This document shows, piece after piece, positions 8,420-16,175 of a stretch of DNA of 58,134 nt. The notes beneath the pieces are model-generated. The model did no database searches. It worked only from the letters and a program-made list of their open reading frames with translations, and was not told the origin of the DNA. Position numbers and translations under genes: made by a program. Position 1 is the first letter of the stretch. Every line of letters begins with the position of its first letter. Source of the stretch: CAZCTC01 sp964501335 (lineage in GTDB: Bacteria; Chloroflexota; Anaerolineae; B4-G1; SLSP01); assembly GCA_964501335.1 (NCBI GenBank), contig CAZCTC010000049.1, positions 1-58,134 of the forward strand. The letters are read 5' to 3'.

Positions 8420-9430
8420 TCAACGCCACCCCCCTGCAACCAGCAACTGTCGCTGATCAGCGACTTTGCGTTCCAACCGCAGGCGCTCCTCCGGCCGGAT
8501 CACATCTCCGCGCTCCTGGCGATGCCAGGCCAGCGCGGCCTCAGTCACGGCATCGAAATAACGTCCCAGACGCCACCACGCCGTCACATTGCCCTGTCCC
8601 AACATTTTCAAATAGGCCCGCAACCGTGGCCAGAGTGAAAGCAACATCGGCAGATCCCCGGCAGGGATCAATCCCGCCGTAACCGCCAATCCCAAATACC
8701 GCGAAAGCCGCCGCCGTTCTAACATCAACGAAACGATGGCCACGATCAATAAACAAAAGGCACCAAACCAATCACCGGCCACCAAAACCACAACGCCCAA
8801 AATTGACTCTGTACTCCCGATCAGCGTCGCCATACCGTTATGAAACATATGCCCACCGACCGCAAAAACAAAACCCACCAGCGGCAAAATGGGACGCAAC
8901 CCTTTGGGCTTCACTTCCAACGCCAGTGCAATTCCCAGACCGGTAAAACCGGTAAACATGGCATGGTTCAAACCAAACAGCCCCGCCCGATAAAAAGCCA
9001 GTTCCCAGACAGCCGACATGCCGCCTTCGTAAGCGCTCAAAAAGTAAAAGAAATTTTCAACAGCCGCAAAACCAAATCCCACCATCCCGCCATAGATCAC
9101 GCCGTCCAGCGGACTGTCCAGTTCCTTCCGCCAGAAAAGCAACATGGCCAGCAAGGCAGTCCCTTTGATACCTTCTTCAATGAACGGAGCGAAAACAGCC
9201 GTACTGGCCAGCTCATAGGCCGTACTGCCGCCCGGCAACATCGCCGTCAAGGGAATATCAAAAACCATCTCAAAAATTAACGATCCGATAATCGCGGGGA
9301 TTGCCCCCCACAACACCGCCAGGGTCAACAATCCCCAGGGCTCTTTCTCATAACGATCCAGCCACCACAGGATGAACGCATAGAAACTCATCGGCAAAAA
9401 GCTCAGCAAAAAAATTACCAGGATATCCAT
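8420..9430 (-). CDS. PrsW-family intramembrane protease
   Basis: Polytopic membrane protein of 336 residues. Family signatures are present: FIEEGIKG (the EExxK site), an E-N-F-F motif in the next helix, LNHAMFTGFTGLG and GGHMFHNGMA, which supply the Glu and His residues of glutamic-type intramembrane (CPBP/PrsW-like) proteases. Bacillus PrsW cleaves an anti-sigma factor; no anti-sigma gene lies here, so the substrate is unknown. A good SD (AAGGAGG) precedes ATG 9430. The hydrophilic C-terminal tail of about 90 residues has no recognised domain. It sits 25 nt after the GDSL gene. Confidence 0.88.
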   Translation of the reverse strand: MDILVIFLLSFLPMSFYAFILWWLDRYEKEPWGLLTLAVLWGAIPAIIGSLIFEMVFDIPLTAMLPGGSTAYELASTAVFAPFIEEGIKGTALLAMLLFWRKELDSPLDGVIYGGMVGFGFAAVENFFYFLSAYEGGMSAVWELAFYRAGLFGLNHAMFTGFTGLGIALALEVKPKGLRPILPLVGFVFAVGGHMFHNGMATLIGSTESILGVVVLVAGDWFGAFCLLIVAIVSLMLERRRLSRYLGLAVTAGLIPAGDLPMLLSLWPRLRAYLKMLGQGNVTAWWRLGRYFDAVTEAALAWHRQERGDVIRPEERLRLERKVADQRQLLVAGGWR

Positions 9431-9455
9431 ACGTTCCTCCTTAACGCGTTTTGTC

Positions 9456-10217
9456 TCACCCCGTCAAAAAACTACCCACTAACTCCGCAATCACCCTCGC
9501 GGCCCGGTCATTTAGATGGATATGATCCGTCAATAATGTCAGCCCCTGTTCCACAGAGACCTGGTCCCAACTCTTGCGCAGAACATGATGTTTCAACATT
9601 GCCTGAAGCATCACCTCCTTGCTGCCCTCATAAGGTGGCGGAGTATGATGAGCGGGTAACAACAGAGCCAACCGTTGATGTAAAGGGAGATAAGTCACTC
9701 CTTTTTCCGCCGTCACCGCCTGGATCACCGCATTGTACTGCTCGACCTTTAAATTCATCGCACTCTTCAAATCTTCGCCCACCATCGGCAAATCCAGCAC
9801 GGCAATCCGGGCATGGGTCTCAGACTTCAAACGTTCCACAATCCGCGCCAGATTGCTTCGGTACCAGGCCAGCGTGGGTTTTTCGGTGATTCCCTGCTCC
9901 TTGCGATAATTCTCTTCCCATTCCGGGCTGAACGTCGCATTGACATCGTTGGTGCCGATCAAAACCGTCACCACATCGGGTTGACAGGCGATAATCTCAT
10001 CCAACCGCCGCAGCAAATTCCAGGCGAGATTGCCGTTGATTCCGGCATTGACAAACTCATAACCTTCACCGGAAAATTTAAGTCTGAGTTTGTCCACATA
10101 ATTAGCGCTGGCCATGCCATGGGTGATGCTATCGCCGGCACAAACGACGAGGATACGGGTTTCTTTTTTTCGGCCTTGTTTGAGAAAAACGCGAGGATGA
10201 TTGACTGGTAGAAACAT
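9456..10217 (-). CDS. SGNH/GDSL-type hydrolase
   Basis: Hydrolase of 253 residues. The nucleophile block is AGDSITHG, block II is NAGINGN, block III is GTNDVNA and the catalytic Asp-His block is DHIHLND. There is no signal peptide or membrane segment, so a cytoplasmic esterase or lipase-like role is likely, with unknown substrate. The only ATG upstream of the GDSIT motif is at 10217. It has no Shine-Dalgarno sequence and lies 13 nt from hairpin 10231-10267, so its mRNA may be leaderless or translated by an unusual route. Confidence 0.85.
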   Translation of the reverse strand: MFLPVNHPRVFLKQGRKKETRILVVCAGDSITHGMASANYVDKLRLKFSGEGYEFVNAGINGNLAWNLLRRLDEIIACQPDVVTVLIGTNDVNATFSPEWEENYRKEQGITEKPTLAWYRSNLARIVERLKSETHARIAVLDLPMVGEDLKSAMNLKVEQYNAVIQAVTAEKGVTYLPLHQRLALLLPAHHTPPPYEGSKEVMLQAMLKHHVLRKSWDQVSVEQGLTLLTDHIHLNDRAARVIAELVGSFLTG

Positions 10218-10230
10218 AGCTTTATTTTTA

Positions 10231-10267
10231 TTTTTCGCGCGTCCCTTTCAGAGGGACGCGCGAAAAA
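10231..10267. repeat. Hairpin family member H3
   Basis: A perfect 16-bp stem (10231-10246 with 10252-10267) has loop TTCAG and arms TTTTTCGCGCG / CGCGCGAAAAA. It starts 20 nt after the DUF362 stop and ends 13 nt before the GDSL start codon. Confidence 0.88.
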
Positions 10268-10286
10268 CCACACTCTTTTTTCGGGC

Positions 10287-11522
10287 TTACTCTTCTCGCA
10301 GTAATTGCCGCAACAAAAGCGCCGCCCCGCCCAAGGCCAGAGCCCCGCCGGCCAGAGCCGCCGCCCCGACAGCCAGCGTCTTCTTCTGCACACTCGGGAG
10401 CACCGCGCCTTCCAATCCTGCATCCGCGCCGTAACGGGCAAACAACTGCCCCCACGGTGTCTTCAGAGCCTCTTCCACCCGCCGCCGACCGACAACGGGA
10501 TACCAGTAAACATTATGATAAAAATTGCTGGCAAAATAGGACCAGGGCACGATCGGGCTGCGCAACAGCAGATTTTCAAAGGGTTTCAATGCCCCGTGAT
10601 AAATCATCTTCTGCCCGCGACTGGCAAACGTATCTTCCTGGATAAAATTCCAGCGCTCTCCCAGCACATCTTCATCGCCGACAAACTCGATCTCCTTGGG
10701 ATCGGCAACGCCCAACCCCAGATCGTGGGCAATCCGCAGGAACGGAATTCCCAATGGATCAAAACCCTGGAGCATCGCCGACGCTGCATCGATCGCCACC
10801 TGATCGGCCGAAGCCAGAATCACATTCTTCTCATGCCAGTGCATCGCCCGGGGACCTGGCCCATCGCCGGCAAAAGTGCCGTCCATCACCGCGAAAATCC
10901 CCGAATGGATCTCCTGCTGCAAACTCAACAGATCGACCACGGTCTCATTGATCACACTGTGAGTCCAGTGGCGTTTCCGATGCAACAACCCTCCGAAAGC
11001 ATTCTTCATCGCCCCGGTAATCGTGGTAAATACATGCGTCTTAACCGTCGGCAGATGTAACACATTACAGCCCATCAGCGGCTTGGGAATGAAAACACCC
11101 TCAGGATAGATCTCATCCAGAACCAGGAATGGCCGCTGAGGAGTATAGCGAACCCACTCTACTTCCGGTTTATAAAGGTAAATACAGGGTACCCCATATT
11201 TATCGGTAACATAACGCTGCTTGTTATTCGCTTCGCCGTCCTCGGTATTGACCACCACGGTGTCGTTGTGGACTCCCAACAAAGGGTACCCGGCTCCCTG
11301 CAAATGCTGAATCACACCTTCCAACTGCCAGGGCGTCGTGGAACAGGCCGGATACCAGGTCTGCCACGAAATATTGATCTTCAACAAAGTCAATTTATCA
11401 ACCGGCAAGGCCTCACGTACACCCGCCAGTTCCATCAGCCGGGCATAGTCTTCAACCACCGTCTCAGGTCGCGTCCGCAACACTGCGACTTTGCCGCGCC
11501 CTGGAAAATTCCTGTCTATCAT
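10287..11522 (-). CDS. DUF362-domain protein with C-terminal membrane anchor
   Basis: DUF362 family protein of about 411 residues. Recognisable parts are VAVLRTRPETVVEDYARLME, LLKINISW, the central NVLHLPTVKTHVFTTITGAM-type motif followed by KNAFGG, and VIDLL-like GIFAVMDGTFAGDGPGPR. The family is often linked to iron-sulfur proteins, but I see no ferredoxin CxxCxxC here. A hydrophobic alanine/glycine-rich helix near the end (TLAVGAAALAGGALALGGAA) suggests a tail anchor. The start at 11522 has GGGAG 7 nt upstream; ATG 11528 is an alternative, and the longest ORF begins at TTG. The PfkB gene upstream is 33 nt away. Confidence 0.85.
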   Translation of the reverse strand: MIDRNFPGRGKVAVLRTRPETVVEDYARLMELAGVREALPVDKLTLLKINISWQTWYPACSTTPWQLEGVIQHLQGAGYPLLGVHNDTVVVNTEDGEANNKQRYVTDKYGVPCIYLYKPEVEWVRYTPQRPFLVLDEIYPEGVFIPKPLMGCNVLHLPTVKTHVFTTITGAMKNAFGGLLHRKRHWTHSVINETVVDLLSLQQEIHSGIFAVMDGTFAGDGPGPRAMHWHEKNVILASADQVAIDAASAMLQGFDPLGIPFLRIAHDLGLGVADPKEIEFVGDEDVLGERWNFIQEDTFASRGQKMIYHGALKPFENLLLRSPIVPWSYFASNFYHNVYWYPVVGRRRVEEALKTPWGQLFARYGADAGLEGAVLPSVQKKTLAVGAAALAGGALALGGAALLLRQLLREE

Positions 11523-11555
11523 GTGCATACTCCCGTACAAAATCAGCTTGATTTC

Positions 11556-12497
11556 TTAGACGATCAATCCGTCGTACAACATTTCCAGGTTTAACGTAGA
11601 ACAAACCGTATCCCGACAGCTCAAGGTCTGAGCCGCCGCGGCCATTCCCAACCGCACCGCCTCTAAAGGAGAGAATCCTTCCAGATAGCTGTAGACCACA
11701 GCCGCCGTCAATGCATCCCCTCCGCCCACCGGATCGACAACGTCGATCTTGAAAGCCGGCAATCGCCCACTCTCTACCGAGGTAGCGTAACAAAGCCCCT
11801 CAGCTCCTAACGTAATCACGGCCAACTCAACCCCCATCTGCGCCAATCGCCGCACGCCCTGCAACCGGGAATCGGCATCCGCAAGACGTTCCTGTAACAA
11901 CGCCTCCGCCTCATTCAAATCCGGTGTCAGGATTTTGATCTGAGACAAATAGGGGTGAAATCGAGAGGCCAGCAACGCCGCAGTAGGATCGACACAGACC
12001 GGAATCTTATATTCTCCAGCCATCCGGAACACTTCCACCAGCGTCGCGGGAACCAGGTTGGCATCCAGACAGATCATCTCAGCCTGAGCTATGACATCGC
12101 TGTGCAACTCCAGATAAGCCGGGGTGATCTGAGCCGTAGCCCGCATATCGTCAAAAGCCATCCACAACTCGCCCTCGGCATTGTAAATCGCAGTATAAGC
12201 GGGCGTGTGAATCCCCGACATCCCCACCAGCATGGCCGAAGTATCCACCCCAACCCGGTCCAGATGCGCCAGCAGGTCATGCCCCACCTGATCATCGCCG
12301 ACGGCACTGACCAGATAGACCTCCGCCCCCAGATTAGCCAGATTTTCTGCGATATTCCGGGCCACTCCCCCCCATCCCGACCGGATCCGCCCGGGATTAG
12401 AACGCCCCAACTCCACATTCGACGTCCTCGCCCAGACCTTATGGTCCAGCGCCGACGCCCCCAACACCACAATGCGATGGGAATCGCGACTAATCAT
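11556..12497 (-). CDS. PfkB/ribokinase-family carbohydrate kinase
   Basis: Kinase of 313 residues. The N-terminal signature is GWGGVARNIAENLANLGAEV, with GDDQVGHDLL following. The C-terminal ATP/anion-hole motif is DPVGGGDALTAAVV, with the catalytic Asp intact but Pro and Gly in place of the common T and A (DTxGAGDA). The substrate could be a ribokinase-like sugar, a nucleoside or pseudouridine; I cannot decide. The ATG overlaps the 3' end of the upstream gene by 8 nt, indicating translational coupling. Confidence 0.9.
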   Translation of the reverse strand: MISRDSHRIVVLGASALDHKVWARTSNVELGRSNPGRIRSGWGGVARNIAENLANLGAEVYLVSAVGDDQVGHDLLAHLDRVGVDTSAMLVGMSGIHTPAYTAIYNAEGELWMAFDDMRATAQITPAYLELHSDVIAQAEMICLDANLVPATLVEVFRMAGEYKIPVCVDPTAALLASRFHPYLSQIKILTPDLNEAEALLQERLADADSRLQGVRRLAQMGVELAVITLGAEGLCYATSVESGRLPAFKIDVVDPVGGGDALTAAVVYSYLEGFSPLEAVRLGMAAAAQTLSCRDTVCSTLNLEMLYDGLIV

Positions 12498-13479
12498 GAT
12501 CGAGGCCCCGCAGCAGCGCCTGAGGGATTCCCGCCAGCCAGAAATGCCGCCCCTTCAAAGGCGGGGTAGACAGGAAAGCCACCCGACCGCCCGGCAAACG
12601 GATAAAAGCTTGAGCCGCCGGGGCTTCCGGTTGCGCCAACGGCAAAGGCGTCACCCGGCGCAAAACCAGAACATCGTCTTTATGGCTCTGACTTACCATT
12701 TCGCCGTTCTCTGAAAGCCGCACCCCAAAGTAATCATCCCCCGGCCCCCAATCAGGAAGACGGGTCATATCCTCCCCCAGCACAATAATCCGCGGTTCCG
12801 GATCTTCCACCCGTGACAACAAGCTGCCCGAACGCTCCGGCACAAAAACAGCCCGGTCCAACCGCACCTGTCCCTGGGCCTGTTCCGCATAGACCGGAAT
12901 CAGCATCAAAGCATCATCGGGGGTGCTTTGCAGCAACAACCCCTTCAGACTGTCGATCCAACCGATAATGTAATTACATTTCTCCCAACGGGACCGTTCG
13001 CCGCCATAACCACTGACCTGGCGCGCCTCTTCAAAACGGCTGTGCGCCTGCTTAAGCAGATCCAGCGCCGGATTATATTCCTTTTCCGGCGTGACAACCG
13101 CCCGCACCAGGGCCTGATTATACAACGAAACCGCCTCGTTATAGCTGGCAACCTGAGAAAAAGAAAGTTTTACCCAGGTCGATGCCGCTATCGACATCTC
13201 CAGTGCCCGATCCCAGTTCCCCAACCGCCGTGCCAGATCCGATTGGCAAAGTTGAATCAAAGCCGCCGCATAGCGATCGCCGTTCTGCCAAAGCACCTCA
13301 TACTGCGAATCCAGCCATTCCAAAGCCTCCTGGATCGCCTCAGGACGCTCGGACAAAATACCTTCCTCGATTTTCGGCATGACCTCATCGGCCACCGCAT
13401 GCTCTATCGGCTCCGAGACCCCACTCCAATCGATCAAATACAATGTGGAAAGATGTTCGGGCACAAAAACAGCTCGCAA
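12490..13479 (-). CDS. TPR-like protein with C-terminal region resembling a degenerate S24/LexA domain
   Basis: Protein of 329 residues with no confident family. Residues about 55-180 are helical with TPR-like spacing (alanine-rich pairs such as YAAALIQLCQSDLARRLGNW). The C-terminal region contains IVLGEDMTRLPDWGPGDDYF, then GVRLSENGEM and KDDVLVLRRV. This order resembles the S24/LexA fold (FALRVxGDSM...GDxVLVRR), but the catalytic Ser position reads NGEM, so any such domain would be inactive. There is no signal peptide. It lies between an SPFH-like gene (1-nt gap) and the PfkB kinase (8-nt overlap), clearly within one operon. Confidence 0.7.
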   Translation of the reverse strand: MRAVFVPEHLSTLYLIDWSGVSEPIEHAVADEVMPKIEEGILSERPEAIQEALEWLDSQYEVLWQNGDRYAAALIQLCQSDLARRLGNWDRALEMSIAASTWVKLSFSQVASYNEAVSLYNQALVRAVVTPEKEYNPALDLLKQAHSRFEEARQVSGYGGERSRWEKCNYIIGWIDSLKGLLLQSTPDDALMLIPVYAEQAQGQVRLDRAVFVPERSGSLLSRVEDPEPRIIVLGEDMTRLPDWGPGDDYFGVRLSENGEMVSQSHKDDVLVLRRVTPLPLAQPEAPAAQAFIRLPGGRVAFLSTPPLKGRHFWLAGIPQALLRGLDHD

Positions 13480-13480
13480 C

Positions 13481-14725
13481 TTACTTCCCTCCCGACAACT
13501 GAGGTTTGTTCAAACTTTTCTGGAGCGTATCCAGCGTATGCAGCAAATTGTCCGCCTGTTGCGGCATCAAAACCCGCATCATCGGATCGTTGACGGTCAA
13601 TGAACGCATCACATCCAGGAACCGCAAGACTATCAGCTCCGGCTGGATCTCTTCGCCGCTCCGACTTAAATTCTGCATCGTCTGCTGCAACAAAGAGAGC
13701 ATTTCGATCTGACTGTTCAACTGCGCCTTCTCCAAAGCGTCGGCCTGCGAAATCTCACCGGCCAACAGGTAAGCTGCGGATTGCTGATGCCATTCGGCCT
13801 GCCAGGTCTCCAACCACTGCTGAGAGATTTCCTCTTCCGCCGGCAGGACCGAGCCCACATGCACCCGCTCCACCTTCACGCCCAGCTCCAGCGCACTCTT
13901 CTTCACCTCGGCTTCCAGCTCGGCTTCCAGCGCCGCCCAGGGAGCCTCATTCCGATCTTGAATCGAAAGCAGATCGTCCAGGCGGAATTTTTCCAGGCGA
14001 TCCTTCAACGCGCCTTCCAACACCCCGCCCGCAATCCGGTTGGTCCACGGAATCACCCGATCGCGCCCGGAGCGCAGGCGAACCCGCTGCTTGACCGCCG
14101 CAATCAACACGGCATCCTCGCTGAAGGGATAGGGCGCATCTTCCGTCGGTTCGTTCTCGCCGCTATCGATGCGGAAACGAATATCGGCCTGACAGGAAAC
14201 GGGAATCCCATCCTTAGTCAACGCACTCGCCGTCACCGTGCGCCGCTGCGGCCGTAGATCGATCACATCCCACACCTGCTCAAAGGGCTTCAAAGCATGG
14301 AATCCCGGCCCCAAAATCCGCTCCAGCCGGCCGGCCCGCGTCGTAATCGCCGCATTCTCAAACGAAACGCTCAAATACCCCGGCCCCCCGATCTTACGCA
14401 TCACTTCGGGTCCGTCCGGATCGACATGGCCTTCCTTCACCCCCAAAATCGGATCCATTGGCGGCATCGTCGGCAGACCAAACATAATCCGATTCAGCAC
14501 CCCCTCCGCATCCTCATACGAAAGCTTGTAAAGCTGTCGCAGGAAATTCACCATCACTTCCTGAACCATCCTCAGCAACAGCCCCACCCCCACTCCAAAC
14601 ATCAACGACACAAACAGTACATCCAGCAACACCGCTCCTGGAGCCACAAGGAAAACGATCACGGCAAACGCCAGGGCCAGAACCACTGTGGCCAACCATA
14701 ACCCATATTGCTTGACAATGTTCAT
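13481..14725 (-). CDS. SPFH/band 7-like membrane protein (second of pair)
   Basis: Membrane protein of about 414 residues. Two N-terminal hydrophobic helices (WLATVVLALAFAVIVFLVAP and LFVSLMFGVGVGLLL) precede a band-7-like domain with GPGYLSVSFENAAITTRAGR, ILGPGFHALKPFEQVWDVID and the typical DGIPVSCQADIRFRID. A charged helical region follows (LEAELEAEVKKSALELGVKV). Such proteins assemble membrane microdomain scaffolds and often regulate membrane proteases; a PrsW gene lies downstream. I chose ATG 14725, with GGAGAG 8 nt upstream, over the longer ORF. It is distantly paralogous to the gene at 14730-16022, which ends 4 nt upstream. Confidence 0.8.
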   Translation of the reverse strand: MNIVKQYGLWLATVVLALAFAVIVFLVAPGAVLLDVLFVSLMFGVGVGLLLRMVQEVMVNFLRQLYKLSYEDAEGVLNRIMFGLPTMPPMDPILGVKEGHVDPDGPEVMRKIGGPGYLSVSFENAAITTRAGRLERILGPGFHALKPFEQVWDVIDLRPQRRTVTASALTKDGIPVSCQADIRFRIDSGENEPTEDAPYPFSEDAVLIAAVKQRVRLRSGRDRVIPWTNRIAGGVLEGALKDRLEKFRLDDLLSIQDRNEAPWAALEAELEAEVKKSALELGVKVERVHVGSVLPAEEEISQQWLETWQAEWHQQSAAYLLAGEISQADALEKAQLNSQIEMLSLLQQTMQNLSRSGEEIQPELIVLRFLDVMRSLTVNDPMMRVLMPQQADNLLHTLDTLQKSLNKPQLSGGK

Positions 14726-14729
14726 CGTG

Positions 14730-16022
14730 CTACTCTCCCAACCGCCGGCGTAGTGTTTCAATTAAAGTCAGCGCCGACCCCGACATCGCGCCCATCTGCG
14801 GACCGCGGGCCATATCGTCCAGCGTCTCCAGCAATCGAATCGCCATCAACTTGGCCGAGAAATTTTCATCGCGCCCCTGGAATTCCTTGACCTGCTTGGT
14901 CATCTTCAAAAGGAATTCCGTCCGCGCCGTACTCCGCACCCGCTCCCACTTCTCCAGTTCCTCGCCGTGCATCTTCGCGCTGTTCTGCATGATCCGCTGC
15001 ATCCAGGAAGCCTTCCAGGTCTCCACCCGCTGCCGGATCACCGCCGAATCCACCGGCATAATGCTGTTCCCCACGCCTCCGGCCGTCACCTTGATCCCCT
15101 TGGGCTGCATCTCCTGAACCAACCGCTCGCGGATCGCCTTGCCCAGAGAAGAGCGGGGGAACTTATCCGGATCCTTGGTCGCATAGAGCTCATCCAACCG
15201 ATAAGCCCCAATGACCTGTTGCACCAGCCGCGGAGCAGTCCGGCCCGGCAGATCGTCCCAGGGATTGGAATGCGAAGCATCCAGCGGCGTCTTGTTCGTC
15301 GGATCGACTTCCTGAGAGAAAAGCACCTCAAAAGCCGCCGCCCGCCGATACGGCCAGGGACGCCGCAAGGTCACCGGCTCGCTGCCCGGATCGATCCGGA
15401 AAATGGGCGAAAAAGGCACCGTCACCTTGATCCCGTCGCGGGTCAAACATTCGACCTTGTTCGGCCGAATCTGCTCGCGCAAATCCATCACCGAAAGCAC
15501 ATCCTGGCCCGGTCCGGTAAAGACCGTTCCCGGCCCTTCCACTCCGCGGATCTTGGAACCGTCGCTGAAAGCCACAATGGTATGGGGCTCCGTTAAAACC
15601 AACCCCAGACCATAACCATCAAAGACATTTCCATCAATGCGCTTCTCGGCCACCCCATCCACCACCACCCAGGACGGCCGGGGCAAAGGAGACAGGTAGC
15701 CATAAAAATAATTCAAAACTTTTCGATACGCGCCCTCTTGATCCGGTGCCAGCGGCAACAGCGCCGGCGCCCAAAGCAGGAAAAACCCTACCCCCAGCAA
15801 CATTGGAAGTCCCACAAACAGCAGTCCTAACAAGAAACTGAGGGGAAATGCAATGTAGAGAGAGGAGAACCAATACCAGAAAAAGCCTCCCAACACGGCC
15901 CATAACAGAAACGGTAGAATAAACCAGCTACCGTTCTGGGGAGGGTTGTTGCGTACCATGCGCAACGTCAGTAAAAAACCAGCGACGTAAATTCCTAAGA
16001 CGACAACGGTGATCAGGAACAT
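14730..16022 (-). CDS. SPFH/band 7-like membrane protein (first of pair)
   Basis: Membrane protein of 430 residues. There are three or four N-terminal hydrophobic segments (MFLITVVVLGIYVAGFLLTL, a second near 35-60 and a third with LLGLLFVGLPMLLGVGFFLL). A soluble band-7-like part follows (GYGLGLVLTEPHTIVAFSDG, GPGTVFTGPGQDVLSVMDLR, CLTRDGIKVTVPFSPIFRID). The C-terminal helical region ends EFQGRDENFSAKLMAIRLLE, which parallels the tail of the downstream paralogue. AAGGAGG precedes the ATG. As first gene of the 6.8-16.0 kb run it may define the transcription unit, although I found only weak promoter-like sequence upstream. Confidence 0.75.
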   Translation of the reverse strand: MFLITVVVLGIYVAGFLLTLRMVRNNPPQNGSWFILPFLLWAVLGGFFWYWFSSLYIAFPLSFLLGLLFVGLPMLLGVGFFLLWAPALLPLAPDQEGAYRKVLNYFYGYLSPLPRPSWVVVDGVAEKRIDGNVFDGYGLGLVLTEPHTIVAFSDGSKIRGVEGPGTVFTGPGQDVLSVMDLREQIRPNKVECLTRDGIKVTVPFSPIFRIDPGSEPVTLRRPWPYRRAAAFEVLFSQEVDPTNKTPLDASHSNPWDDLPGRTAPRLVQQVIGAYRLDELYATKDPDKFPRSSLGKAIRERLVQEMQPKGIKVTAGGVGNSIMPVDSAVIRQRVETWKASWMQRIMQNSAKMHGEELEKWERVRSTARTEFLLKMTKQVKEFQGRDENFSAKLMAIRLLETLDDMARGPQMGAMSGSALTLIETLRRRLGE

Positions 16023-16102
16023 CCCGAGCCCTCCTTAACAATAACGGCTTCTGCTCAATTTAACACCAAAACGCAAAAAAGGGAAATTTGCGTCGCCCTG
16101 AT

Positions 16103-16147
16103 ATAATTTTTTCGCGCGCCCTGGTTGGGGGCGCGCGAAAAAATTAT
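16103..16147. repeat. Hairpin family member H4
   Basis: A perfect 19-bp stem (16103-16121 with 16129-16147) has a 7-nt loop and arms TTTTTTCGCGCGCCC / GGGCGCGCGAAAAAA. It starts 29 nt after the stop of the LysM gene at 16176. The 5' arm is U-rich and the 3' arm A-rich on either strand, unlike an intrinsic terminator. Confidence 0.9.
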
Positions 16148-16175
16148 CCCACAAAAACTTCGCCTGAAGCGTTTA

